NCBI GenBank assembly: GCA_902363665.1
Contig: CABJAW010000001.1
Coordinates: forward strand, 248,001 to 312,000
Length of the DNA: 64,000 nucleotides
Source: Lachnospiraceae bacterium
GTDB lineage: Bacteria > Bacillota > Clostridia > Lachnospirales > Lachnospiraceae
Direction of reading: 5' to 3'
Shown here: piece by piece, positions 8,827 to 17,574 of the stretch
Numbering within the stretch: position 1 is the first letter of the stretch
Layout of the letters: each line of letters starts with the position of its first letter
The notes under the pieces: generated by a model
The model's database searches: none
Seen by the model: only the letters and a program-made list of their open reading frames with translations
What the model was told of the DNA's origin: nothing
Program-made: the position numbers and the translations under genes

Positions 8827-10098
8827 CTAATGAGTACATTTTTCGTAATTTAATGAATTGAGTCTTTTAATTATTTGTATAGATCCGCATTTCGAACACC
8901 TTTTGGCACGATAAATGATAATCTTGCAGCCTCCCGTTGAGTTTCTTATATGTTTCTTATACTCGCCAGTTACATATGTATGGGCACAAGAAACCCTGCT
9001 ATTTTGTATCTCTTTCGTAAAAGTCATTTCTTTTCCATTATTTTCTGTAAAAACAAAATTCCCCATTGAAAAATCATAGTTTTCTTCCTCTATGATTTTT
9101 CCTTCGTTATCCATCCAGTAAAAATCACCATCTGAAACGCCTGCAAACTGATCACTACTCTCTAATCCCCCTGGCTTCTGATATCCAATCGCAGTTGCCG
9201 AACACAAAAATACCGTAACCAGCACCACAACCGGAAAACATTTTTTCTTCTTCGTACCATGAAATATTCTTTCGATTCTTCGTTTCAACTGTTTTTCTCC
9301 TCCCGTAAGATAATTTTTCTCTATTACGATCTCCTGTTTTTTTGTCTCCGTAAATTTTACCAGAAGTTTTGCATATTCACCTGCCTCCTCTTTTCCGTGT
9401 AAAGAATTTACGACATATTCATCGCACAGTTCTTCCACCGTTTTACAGTATTCATGCAGCAAAAGCCACGCCGCCGGATTATACCAGTGCAGCAATAAAA
9501 TTACTACGCAAACGCATTTTCCAAGTGTATCCCTGTTTCGCACGTGTGTTTTTTCATGCAGGTCTACCATCTTTTTTTCCTGCTGATCAAGCTCCTCTTC
9601 CGGAAAAATAATCCACCGCTGGAAAATTCCAATTGTAAACGGGCTTTTCACTTTTCCATTTTTCAAATAGCTGATGTTTCCTGATTTTCCTATCTTTTCC
9701 GAATCATTCCAAAGAGTTCTTTTCATCTTTTGGTATCGATACACGTAAACAATACAGAAAGTGACAATTCCTGCAATCCAGAGAGCCAGAAATACCAGCT
9801 TCCAAATTGCTACCAATGTATAATTTTCACTCTCCAGGTTGTAAACCGCCATGTATCCAGGCAATTTCAGGTAATGGATTTTTCCTTTCGGATTTTTTAA
9901 AAAAAGAAACGAAAAGACCGAATTCTTCGGCAATGCATACTTCCAATCCTGAAATGGCAGGAGAAAAAAGAGCATTGATAACCGAAGAAGACACATCTTC
10001 TGCTTTGCTGCAAATGGCTTTTTCCCTGTTCCGAATACCAGATAATAAATCAGCAGCGGTATACTGCCCGCTACAGACATTGCAAACAGCATTCTCAT
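8827..10098 (-). CDS. M56-family (BlaR1-like) membrane sensor protease with Cys-rich tail
   Basis: A 423-residue protein: membrane segments near residues 5-22, 38-50, 98-120, 195-212 and 290-306, the zinc-protease motif HEKTH at 181-185, and the WYNPAAW and VEELCDEYVV blocks of BlaR1/MecR1. The C-terminal ~115 residues after the last membrane segment replace the usual penicillin-binding domain. They hold an F-x-W-M-D-N-E-G-K element and a Cys/His-rich end (SCAH, GGCK, CSKCGS, CTH) that could bind a metal or form disulfides. It starts 3 bp after the stop of its blaI partner and is followed 89 bp later by the propeller gene. It probably senses an extracellular signal and releases BlaI from the cassette promoter (inference). 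Confidence 0.85.
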   Translation of the reverse strand: MRMLFAMSVAGSIPLLIYYLVFGTGKKPFAAKQKMCLLRLSMLFFLLPFQDWKYALPKNSVFSFLFLKNPKGKIHYLKLPGYMAVYNLESENYTLVAIWKLVFLALWIAGIVTFCIVYVYRYQKMKRTLWNDSEKIGKSGNISYLKNGKVKSPFTIGIFQRWIIFPEEELDQQEKKMVDLHEKTHVRNRDTLGKCVCVVILLLHWYNPAAWLLLHEYCKTVEELCDEYVVNSLHGKEEAGEYAKLLVKFTETKKQEIVIEKNYLTGGEKQLKRRIERIFHGTKKKKCFPVVVLVTVFLCSATAIGYQKPGGLESSDQFAGVSDGDFYWMDNEGKIIEEENYDFSMGNFVFTENNGKEMTFTKEIQNSRVSCAHTYVTGEYKKHIRNSTGGCKIIIYRAKRCSKCGSIQIIKRLNSLNYEKCTH

Positions 10099-10101
10099 AA
10101 A

Positions 10102-10479
10102 TTATCCCTTCAGCTGATCAATATAGTCCAGCAATTCTTCTTTTTCCTTTTCTGTAATTTTGCTGTTTCCTGTAAAAGCCATAATAAAATTGGAAATGCG
10201 TCCGCCATAAGACTCTTCCAAAATTTCTTCTGCACACATCTGCTCATACCTTACCTCTGTTATAGCTGGATAATAAACGGCTTTACCACTGTTCTTTTCT
10301 TTTGTAAGAAGCCCTTTCTTTTTCAGCCTTAAAATGTTTGTATTGAGCGTCTGCTTACACCAGTCCTTCTGTCTGTTCTCGTTAAAATAATCGAGCAGCT
10401 CTGCGAACGTGCATTTTTCATCCCTTTTCCACAAATATTCCATAATTTCCAACTCTGCGCCAGATATTTTTACTCCCAT
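10102..10479 (-). CDS. BlaI/MecI-family transcriptional repressor of the ABC cassette
   Basis: A 125-residue winged-helix repressor: ISGAELEIMEYLWKRDE at the N-terminus, the recognition region KQTLNTNILRLKKKGLL, the wing KNSGKAVYYPAI, then a helical tail. ATG 10479 is preferred because GAGG lies about 11 bp upstream; a GTG at 10518 extends the frame by 13 residues without a ribosome site. It is the first gene of the operon running to 4660. The family is known to be autoregulatory, so it likely represses the whole transporter operon. Confidence 0.9.
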   Translation of the reverse strand: MGVKISGAELEIMEYLWKRDEKCTFAELLDYFNENRQKDWCKQTLNTNILRLKKKGLLTKEKNSGKAVYYPAITEVRYEQMCAEEILEESYGGRISNFIMAFTGNSKITEKEKEELLDYIDQLKG

Positions 10480-10545
10480 ATTCTTGTTTTCCTCTGAACT
10501 GTTTCCTGTTTTCCACAATTTGTATTACTTTTTTGTCATACTTTT

Positions 10546-10574
10546 ATATTAAATGCTATATGCTGTTTTGTCAA
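10546..10574 (-). promoter_or_regulatory. Promoter of the BlaI-M56-ABC operon
   Basis: Reading the minus strand, TTGACA (10574-10569) and TAATAT (10551-10546) are separated by exactly 17 bp. Between the start site (about 10539) and the gene, GTAT and ATAC half-sites flank a 12-bp spacer, a possible repressor operator. The promoter lies outside repeat copy 2, on the cassette side. Confidence 0.7.
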
Positions 10575-10580
10575 GTCAAC

Positions 10581-10599
10581 GTGGATATTCGCCATCCGC
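10581..10599. repeat. Short dispersed palindromic element, diverged copy
   Basis: GTGGATATTCGCCATCCGC is a variant of the element at 4629-4647. It lies just before direct-repeat copy 2, whereas the 4629 copy lies just after copy 1. Confidence 0.6.
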
Positions 10600-10605
10600 T
10601 TTACT

Positions 10606-10692
10606 GGCAGGCTGCTTTTGCAGACTGCAGGGAATATCTGATAACTGCATAAAAGAGGCATCGCCTCATCCATCCGGATGGGCGATGCCTTT
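10606..10692. repeat. 87-bp direct repeat, copy 2, containing a terminator hairpin
   Basis: 86 of 87 bases match 4532-4618, in the same orientation. The hairpin GGCATCGCC/GGCGATGCC recurs at 10657-10689. It lies 61 bp past the stop of the GH38 gene (minus strand), where it can end that transcript, since CTCTTTTAT follows the stem on the minus strand. Confidence 0.9.
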
Positions 10693-10752
10693 CCTTTACT
10701 TTACCCTTATATTTTCTTTACTTTACCATTATATTGTTACGAATATCCATTT

Positions 10753-13700
10753 TCAGTACACAACAATTGTCTTAATCTCAAACGGCTTCATCTCTACCGT
10801 CACTGTATCGTCATAAACTGCAAGCTCCTGCTCCTCTTCCTCAAGCATATTGGTCTGTGCAGCGCGGGTAACCGGGCGGCCAAAGATCAGGGTCGCTTTG
10901 CTGCGGCGGTTCCAGCACTCATACATACGGATGATCGTGCCCTCGCCATCCTCTGCCTTCTTGACCGTCTCGATGATGACGTTCGGCGCATCCACGGATA
11001 CCAGTGAATACGATTTGGGAAGGCTGCCGCCCTCATTTGTCTTTCTGATGACCTGATACGGATTGTTCAGCGCGTAAGCCTTCGCTACCGTGTCATTTTC
11101 CTGCCATCTTCCTACGTGCGGACATAAGGACCACGTGAAGCTGTGGTGTTCCTTATCGGCATCCGGATTCGGGAAGATCGCAGATTTGAGCATCGTCAGG
11201 CCGATCCGTCCGTTGTGAATGTCGCAGCCGTACTTGCAGTCGTTCAGAACACTCAGGCCGTAGCCGTCCTCGCTTAAATCAATCCACTTATGTGCGCAGA
11301 CCTCAAAGCGTGCGTCATCCCAGGATGTATTGTAATGCGTCGGTCGTTTTACATTGCCGTACTGGATCTCATACGTTGCCTCATCGGTATGCACGTCTAC
11401 CGGGAAATAGCAGCGCAGCAGCACCTGCTTTTCATTCCAGTCGATCTCATTGCGGATGTCGATCTGGTACAGATCACGGTAAAAGCTGATGTACTGGGTG
11501 ACAACAGAATCCAGGTAGTGATGCTCGATGCGGATGGTAGCACGGATCGGTCCCTCTTCCTCGATCGTCATCTCTGCTGCATCACCGATCTCCCATGCCT
11601 TCTCGGTGTAATAGTGGTTGATATCCCAGGCATCGAAGTTGTGCGGGCGGTCCTCATAGCTCATGATCACGTTTCCGCACTTGCCCTCCGGCAAAAGCTC
11701 GCGCTCTGCCTTCTTATCATAAACGCTTGTAAACTGTCCTTTTTCGTTCCAGGTTACCTTGAAGAACGGCGTTTCTGCGCCGGACCTGCTGATCGTCAGG
11801 CTGCTCTTCTCCTCTTTCTTTTCGTCCTTATAAACAAGAATGCCAAGGCGCTCCTCTGTGAGAAGGCCATCCTTCTCTGCCTCTGCCGGTGTCAGCAGGC
11901 CGATTTTTTCCACCTCTTCATTCTTCACCGGATGGAAGGTACGGTAGCCCTTGGACGGGATGTCTTTGATAATTGCAAGCATGCCGTTTTCGGATCTCTG
12001 CAGCGGAACAATCTCCTCACCATCTAACAGCATGCAGTGCTCCAGTCCAAGCGGAAGCAATACCGGCGCAGCAGCGCTCTTGCTGTTCGGATTGTAGATC
12101 GTGATATCGCCGATCCGGCCATCGATTCTGGCAGTCAGGTTTTCCAGTGCCGCATCCGTCTGTGTGCGGCTCACCGAAAACAGCTTCTCGTACTCTTCTT
12201 TTGACTCGTCATAGACCTCGCGGATTGAAGACCCCGGAAGGATATCATGGAACTGATTGCGCAGCAGCACAGTCCAGAGCTTTCCAAGCTCTTCCTTCGG
12301 GTAAACATAGCCGCCTGCCTGCTCAGAAAGCAGTCCGTAAAGCTCCAGATCCTCACATGCAAACTCTGCGCGGCGGTTGAATTTTTTGTTTCTCGCCATG
12401 GATGTGTAGGTGCCGCGGTGATACTCCAGATACAGCTCTCCAACCCAGCGCGGAAGCTCCTCTTTTCCCTGTACGTGGGAATCGAGTGTCTCGAAGAAGT
12501 GGCGCGCAGTTGACATTACAGTCTTTGGTGCGCCCGGAATGCCTCTGGAGAGACGCTTCTGATTCTCCAGCATATCCTTTGTGACTCCGCCGCCTCCGTC
12601 TCCATAGCCGTAGCTCATCAGCACCTCGCGGTTCAGCTCCTTCTGGCTGTAGCGCTGCCATCCGCCCATCGTCTGGGAGGAATTCAGATAGCCGTTGTAC
12701 GTCGTAAAATGCGCCGTCTCCACGCCGTCCTCAACTGCGCCTGCACCGTAATCGCGCGTCGGAACGAAATGCGTCAGTACCTCGGTGCCGTCAATTCCTT
12801 CCCACAAAAACGTATCATACGGCATCTTGTTGCGTTCATTCCAGCTGATCTTTGTCGTCATGAAATAATCGATGCCGCATTTCTTCATGATCTGCGGAAG
12901 TGCTGCAGAATAGCCGAATACATCCGGCAGCCACAGGATCTTGTTGTCCACACCGAATTCCTTTTTGAAAAATCTCGTGCCATAGAGGAACTGACGTACC
13001 AGTGCCTCCCCTGAGGAAAGATTGCAGTCCGCTTCAAGCCACATGCCGCCTTCCGCTTCCCAGCGTCCCTGTGCGATCCGCTCCCTGATCTGCTCGTAGA
13101 TCTCCGGTGCATCCTCCTTCACATACTCATACAGCTGCGGCTGGCTCGACATGAAAATATATTCCGGGTACTGCTTCATCAACTCCAGCACCGTCGTAAA
13201 GCTCCGCTTTGCCTTGTCTCTCGTCACGCCGAGCGTCCACTGCCATGCCACATCGATGTGCGTGTGTCCAACACAGTACACCTCCGGCGCATCCATCCTG
13301 CCACAGTACTTCTGATAAAATTCCTGCTCCAGATCTGCTCTCGCCGCCTTCAGGCTCTCAAAAAATGCTTCGGAATACTCCTTCCGAAGATCGAGCAGGC
13401 GCAGCGAATGATCGAGTGCGCGGATGATGAGCGTGCGGTTCTCGTTTGACTCCGGCAACACGCGTGCCACCTGATACGGCACCTCCAGATCGTAATAATA
13501 GCCCTCAATCTCCGGCTCCAGGATCTTGATCTCAGAATCCATATGAAGGGAGAAGTTGTTGTCGCCTGAGTAGGCAGAAAGCAGGATTTTGAACTGTTCA
13601 CCGCCTGCGGCGCAGTCCGTCAGCAGGATCTCCCGATGGTTGACATCCAGTCCCATTCGCGGCTCCCCGTTCACATACGCATAAAACTGCGGGTTCAGCG

Positions 13701-13986
13701 CATCCCACTCGCCCTCTTTTCCGGTGCGCAGCTCGTATACGACCTGCTTGCCCTTCCATTCCTGCGGCACCTGTACCTCTATCTCAAAATAAAAATACTC
13801 CCGATGGCCGCCCCACAGATCCTTCGATGGTAAACACTCCCAATCTGTGGTGTCTATCGCCTTCGGATCCAGTTTTTCACTTCCCGCTTTTTTGTATCGA
13901 TAAGTTTCGATCGGTCGGATATCGCGATAAATCAGATTTTTCAGGTCTGTAATCAGCTTCCCGACGTGTTCCTTCATTAAAAACAT
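10753..13986 (-). CDS. Alpha-mannosidase, glycoside hydrolase family 38
   Basis: A retaining, zinc-dependent alpha-mannosidase of 1077 residues, the usual size of bacterial GH38 enzymes. The N-terminal ~230 residues form a sandwich domain. The catalytic domain opens with VGHTHIDVAWQWT (His/Asp zinc ligands) and holds WLPDVFGYSAALPQ, where the Asp is the family nucleophile, and MSSQPQLYEYV. Mid and C-terminal beta domains follow (EDRPHNFDAWDI). No signal peptide is seen, so it acts in the cytoplasm on imported manno-oligosaccharides. AGGAGG lies 7 bp before ATG 13986. It lies 129 bp downstream of a GH125 mannosidase on the same strand, so the two probably form a mannoside-trimming operon. Confidence 0.93.
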   Translation of the reverse strand: MFLMKEHVGKLITDLKNLIYRDIRPIETYRYKKAGSEKLDPKAIDTTDWECLPSKDLWGGHREYFYFEIEVQVPQEWKGKQVVYELRTGKEGEWDALNPQFYAYVNGEPRMGLDVNHREILLTDCAAGGEQFKILLSAYSGDNNFSLHMDSEIKILEPEIEGYYYDLEVPYQVARVLPESNENRTLIIRALDHSLRLLDLRKEYSEAFFESLKAARADLEQEFYQKYCGRMDAPEVYCVGHTHIDVAWQWTLGVTRDKAKRSFTTVLELMKQYPEYIFMSSQPQLYEYVKEDAPEIYEQIRERIAQGRWEAEGGMWLEADCNLSSGEALVRQFLYGTRFFKKEFGVDNKILWLPDVFGYSAALPQIMKKCGIDYFMTTKISWNERNKMPYDTFLWEGIDGTEVLTHFVPTRDYGAGAVEDGVETAHFTTYNGYLNSSQTMGGWQRYSQKELNREVLMSYGYGDGGGGVTKDMLENQKRLSRGIPGAPKTVMSTARHFFETLDSHVQGKEELPRWVGELYLEYHRGTYTSMARNKKFNRRAEFACEDLELYGLLSEQAGGYVYPKEELGKLWTVLLRNQFHDILPGSSIREVYDESKEEYEKLFSVSRTQTDAALENLTARIDGRIGDITIYNPNSKSAAAPVLLPLGLEHCMLLDGEEIVPLQRSENGMLAIIKDIPSKGYRTFHPVKNEEVEKIGLLTPAEAEKDGLLTEERLGILVYKDEKKEEKSSLTISRSGAETPFFKVTWNEKGQFTSVYDKKAERELLPEGKCGNVIMSYEDRPHNFDAWDINHYYTEKAWEIGDAAEMTIEEEGPIRATIRIEHHYLDSVVTQYISFYRDLYQIDIRNEIDWNEKQVLLRCYFPVDVHTDEATYEIQYGNVKRPTHYNTSWDDARFEVCAHKWIDLSEDGYGLSVLNDCKYGCDIHNGRIGLTMLKSAIFPNPDADKEHHSFTWSLCPHVGRWQENDTVAKAYALNNPYQVIRKTNEGGSLPKSYSLVSVDAPNVIIETVKKAEDGEGTIIRMYECWNRRSKATLIFGRPVTRAAQTNMLEEEEQELAVYDDTVTVEMKPFEIKTIVVY

Positions 13987-14115
13987 TTATTTTCCTCCTG
14001 ACTTGTTTTTTCCGGCACTGTCTGTCCTTGAGCTTTCTTTTTAAGCTTTTTCTGCCTGCAAAACGTTTCCGACAATTCTATGTTTGTTTCTACCGTTCTG
14101 CCAGGCCGTCATCCT

Positions 14116-15405
14116 CTACATTTTAACCGAGTCTCCAAGATAGTCAATTACAAATTCACAGAATACAGAATTTGCCCAGGAAAACCATGGCCTTGTATAC
14201 TGCTCCGGATCATCCTTGCATACTGATTCATGCATCAGATCTGTACCTGCATCTGCATTACACACCATTTCCAGTATCTTTTCTTTTTCTTCGCGGCTTT
14301 CACTCGTAAGTCCCTGAACACACAGAGCTATCATCCATACGTAGCTGTGCGGTGTATGCGGACTGCCGATTCCCTGCAGGGCACTTCCGCTGTAATAATA
14401 TGGATTCCACTCACTTAAGATCACTTCTCTCGTATTCAGATAACGTTCTGCATTTTTTTTACAATATCCGATATACGGCATGGCGAGAAGGCTTGGTATA
14501 TTGGCATCATCCATAATGTTGTACTGTCCATAACCGTCTACCTCATATGCATAAAATTCTTTCTGGTGCCCAGGAACGATTGCATACTCCTCGATTGCTT
14601 TTCGTACCTCCACAGAAAAGCTCTCTGCCTCTGCCGCAAACGCTTCATCTGCCAGCACCTCACGACTGACCTGTGCCATTTCAGAAAGAACGACACTGGC
14701 CAGCATATTTGACGGAATCAAATAGCCATAGGTACAGGCATCATCGCTTGGCCGAAAGCCGGACCAGATCAATCCGGTTCCGCTCTTTACAAGGGCACCC
14801 TTGCCGCCCCTGGAAAGCGTATCTGTGTAGACACAGTTCTTCCGTTCAAAATAGTACGGGGATTTTTCCTCATGATACTGCTCTGTCCGGAATACCTCCA
14901 CAATTCTCTTTGCCGCTTTTCTCCAGCTTTCATCAAACTGCTCTGTACAGCCCGTATTCTTCCAAAGCTGGTACGACAGCTGAAACGGGAAGCAAAGGGA
15001 ATCAATTTCATATTTGCGTTCCCACAGCTCCGGCTTCATTTCTGTGCGGTCATCCTGAAAACCATTTCCATTTGCACTTTCATTGAATGCATTCGCATAC
15101 GGATCAATCAAAATGCATTCCATCTGGCGCTTTACCAGATCACGGATTATCTCCAGAATCTCCGGTTCTTCTTTTGCAAACAGCAAAAACGGCCGCAGCT
15201 GGCAGGACGAATCCCGGAGCCACATAGCCGGAATATCACCGGTGATAACAAAAATTTTTCCGTTTTCGTCTCTTTTAATAGTTGTATCCAATGTATTGGA
15301 AATACACTTTTCAAACATCCGCGCGATCTTATGCTCTGCTCCGAATGCTTCTCTGACTCTTTCCATCATTTTTTCAATTGCTTCATACTGCTTTTCTTTC
15401 TTCAT
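14116..15405 (-). CDS. Exo-alpha-1,6-mannosidase, glycoside hydrolase family 125
   Basis: A 429-residue protein with the GH125 (former DUF1237) hallmarks: TGDIPAMWLRDSSCQLRPFL near the N-terminus, DPYANAFNE, GLIWSGFRPSDDACTYGYLIPSNM, GIGSPHT and the closing MHESVCKDDPEQYTRPWFSWAN. By family knowledge the Asp in the FRPSDD region and the Glu in HES act as acid and base of an inverting, metal-independent mechanism. No signal peptide. GAGG lies 7 bp before the ATG. It trims alpha-1,6-mannose from N-glycan or yeast-mannan fragments and complements the GH38 enzyme just downstream. Confidence 0.93.
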   Translation of the reverse strand: MKKEKQYEAIEKMMERVREAFGAEHKIARMFEKCISNTLDTTIKRDENGKIFVITGDIPAMWLRDSSCQLRPFLLFAKEEPEILEIIRDLVKRQMECILIDPYANAFNESANGNGFQDDRTEMKPELWERKYEIDSLCFPFQLSYQLWKNTGCTEQFDESWRKAAKRIVEVFRTEQYHEEKSPYYFERKNCVYTDTLSRGGKGALVKSGTGLIWSGFRPSDDACTYGYLIPSNMLASVVLSEMAQVSREVLADEAFAAEAESFSVEVRKAIEEYAIVPGHQKEFYAYEVDGYGQYNIMDDANIPSLLAMPYIGYCKKNAERYLNTREVILSEWNPYYYSGSALQGIGSPHTPHSYVWMIALCVQGLTSESREEKEKILEMVCNADAGTDLMHESVCKDDPEQYTRPWFSWANSVFCEFVIDYLGDSVKM

Positions 15406-15498
15406 CTTCTGTCCTCACAACTATATTTATCATAAGCAAAAACTCTCTTTTCCCATCCGCTGACAGCTATGGATAAAAATGAAGTTTTGTCCTTCGCA

Positions 15499-17169
15499 TC
15501 ACTCTTGCAAGGTAAGTGACAGCTGCTCATACTCTTTGTGCTGTCTCCGGTCAGCTTCTTCCTCTGTCTTTTTATTTCCGTTATCCACAGGAAGCTCCGG
15601 TGCTTTCACCAGTTCCGCAAGTGACTCTGGGAGATCCTCTGCTTTCAGCTGTCTTACAAGCTCCCGCATCCTGATCCGAATCCCCTTTTCCCGCTCCAGC
15701 CAGCACAATATTTCCAAAACAGGAGCTTCCGTTTCAAATGCCCGTTCTCTTTCCGCCTGCAGCTCACTGTCTTCCATTTGCAGGCCATTACTCCTGCCTG
15801 CTACTGCAGAAATTGCCCGCCGGAGAACCTCCGTTGCAAGCAGAAGCTCTGATACTGCTCCCTTTTGCAGAGTTCGGATATTTTCCGTTTCCGGCTCATG
15901 CGTTCCTTCTTTTATCCAGAATACAGATATTTCTTTTTCAAACAGACGGCTGATAGTTTCTTTTATCCGTGCACACTGCCCTTCCTCCGCGCAGATCCAT
16001 GCCGGAAGCACTCCTGCTCCTGATATCCTGGCAATGATCTTTTGAAGCAGCTCCGCCTCCTTCTTTTCAAGTGAGCAAAGTACCAGACGTCTGCTGTTCA
16101 CTGCCTGTGCCAGATCGTATGCATCGAGACCGATATCCACTGGCTTCGCACTTTTTTGATCCTTTATCCACAGCGGCCGGTTTACTTTTGCACCGGCAAT
16201 CACCGGAATCACCTCTTCCGGATCTGCGTCACGCAATACAGTTTCCGAATCCGACGTCAGAATAATCTGAATTCCAAGCTCTTCCTGTATTTTTCGCAAG
16301 GTATCCATCAGCTTCAGAGAAAGAAGTCCATCCAGTCCTGCATCCGGACAGTCGAGCAATACCACTTCACTCTTTTCCGGACAATAGCGCAGAATTGCAG
16401 CCAGAAGCTGCAAAATATTCAGCATCCCACTTCCGCAGTTACCAAATTCCAGGCGAACCGCATCCGCCGTTCCTTTCTCCTGATATTCCGAAATCAGATA
16501 ACGCTCTCTGTTCTCATCAAACTGCATCTCGCAGATCTGAAATGCAAACGCTTCCTCCATCAGCTGTTCCAGATACTGATATTTCTGAGGCATCTGCTTT
16601 TTCAGATCGAGAATCATATTGCGCAATGCAGAAGAACTGCCATCCTGCGCGATTCTTGCTTCCATTGCTGCCGGAAACAGCCGCTCTTCCTGCAGCTTTA
16701 CACCCCGTCCGCCCTGAAGATACAGCGGCGCTCTTGCCTGCAGACGCGGCGCACGAAGCTCCTCCTCCGGCGTCAGCAGCTTCACATTTATATTTTTAAA
16801 CAGCTCTCTTACATGAAGCTTCAATTCATTTCCACGTTCATCCGTCAACTCCAGCATCGCTCCGCTGTTTTCATCGTACGTGGAGCTGTTGCGGGATATC
16901 CGATTGTAAAACAGTCCCGACAGATCCTCCCGCGATACAAACGGAAGATCAAACAAGTAACAGCCTGTTCCGCTTACCTTGGACTGCAGTGTTCTCCGGT
17001 CTACCGAGAGCAGCCGTCCCTCATGCAGACTGTGCAGTGCCAGCCAGATGGCCTCCAGCACAGCCGTCTTACCGGCATTGTTCCCGCCGGTCAGGATTGT
17101 AAACGGACGCAGCTCCAGCCGCGTCTCCTTAAATTTTTTAAATCGTATCAATCTGATTGAATCAATCAA
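15499..17169 (-). CDS. OLD-like AAA ATPase with altered catalytic motifs
   Basis: A 556-residue protein. Residues 1-320 look like the OLD/AAA_15 ATPase: IRLIRFKKFKE start, Walker A GGNNAGKT at 28-35, signature-like FGNCGSGMLNIL at 242-253, Walker B VVLLDCPDAGLD at 269-280. The usual catalytic Glu after the Walker B Asp (DEP) is Cys here (DCP), and the usual switch His (TTHS) is Asp (LTSDSE). Residues 360-425 sit where OLD proteins carry a TOPRIM nuclease domain (RRLVLCSLEKKEAELLQKI), but the Glu/DxD residues are not evident. The tail is Glu/Lys-rich. The gene stands alone, with no UvrD-like or toxin partner beside it. It could be a diverged defence or DNA-repair ATPase; the function is not assigned. 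Confidence 0.65.
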   Translation of the reverse strand: MIDSIRLIRFKKFKETRLELRPFTILTGGNNAGKTAVLEAIWLALHSLHEGRLLSVDRRTLQSKVSGTGCYLFDLPFVSREDLSGLFYNRISRNSSTYDENSGAMLELTDERGNELKLHVRELFKNINVKLLTPEEELRAPRLQARAPLYLQGGRGVKLQEERLFPAAMEARIAQDGSSSALRNMILDLKKQMPQKYQYLEQLMEEAFAFQICEMQFDENRERYLISEYQEKGTADAVRLEFGNCGSGMLNILQLLAAILRYCPEKSEVVLLDCPDAGLDGLLSLKLMDTLRKIQEELGIQIILTSDSETVLRDADPEEVIPVIAGAKVNRPLWIKDQKSAKPVDIGLDAYDLAQAVNSRRLVLCSLEKKEAELLQKIIARISGAGVLPAWICAEEGQCARIKETISRLFEKEISVFWIKEGTHEPETENIRTLQKGAVSELLLATEVLRRAISAVAGRSNGLQMEDSELQAERERAFETEAPVLEILCWLEREKGIRIRMRELVRQLKAEDLPESLAELVKAPELPVDNGNKKTEEEADRRQHKEYEQLSLTLQE

Positions 17170-17265
17170 TGTTTTCCTCCGTTTTCACACCGAAGTTCCA
17201 GAAAGGTGGATACATACAACTCCTGCTCTGCTTATTGCACTGCGTTCATGAAATATCATAAGGGG

Positions 17266-17284
17266 GCGGATTGCGAATGTCCGC
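17266..17284. repeat. Short dispersed palindromic element
   Basis: GCGGATTGCGAATGTCCGC followed by TTTAC, the clearest member of the family, with GCGGA/TCCGC ends. It is followed after a few bases by TTTACTCGGTT, and a similar ACTCGGTT flank follows the copy at 4629. Confidence 0.75.
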
Positions 17285-17475
17285 TTTACGCAGGGGACTT
17301 GCTTTACTCGGTTAAATTTTCTCTCTTTTTCTGCCAAATCGTCCTTTTCTGTTTCATTCGGTCAAATTTTCTGTTTTTACCATTTTATAACAGGCTGCAT
17401 GGGAAAATCAATCTTTGAATTGCAAAAAATTATTCAGATCCTCACAGGGTGCTATGACAATCGATCAGATGCCAG

Positions 17476-17517
17476 AAAAAAGCAGTGAAACACAGAAATG
17501 TGCGCCACTGCTTTTTT
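17476..17517. terminator. Bidirectional intrinsic terminator
   Basis: AAAAAAGCAGTG (17476-17487) pairs with CACTGCTTTTTT (17506-17517). There are A and T runs on both sides, so it works on either strand. It lies 58 bp past the stop of the ABC permease on the minus strand. Confidence 0.85.
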
Positions 17518-17574
17518 GTTAATCAAAGCCGATCTTTGTAATTCTCTTCGATGCCTGCAGGTTCTTCTCTATAA

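Larger units (their letters stand above)
17170..17574. other. Intergenic region with one palindromic element and one terminator
   Basis: 405 bp between the OLD-like gene (5' side) and the ABC permease (3' side). It holds the dispersed palindrome at 17266-17284 and the terminator at 17476-17517. No coding frame with a ribosome site was seen. Confidence 0.6.

Noticed and set aside
16156..17160. 334-codon plus-strand frame
   Set aside because: Fully antisense to the OLD-like ATPase gene; basic, low-complexity composition; no ribosome site.
15499..17169. Gabija- or PARIS-type defence pair
   Set aside because: No UvrD-like helicase, toxin or other partner gene is adjacent, and the ATPase and TOPRIM motifs are degraded.
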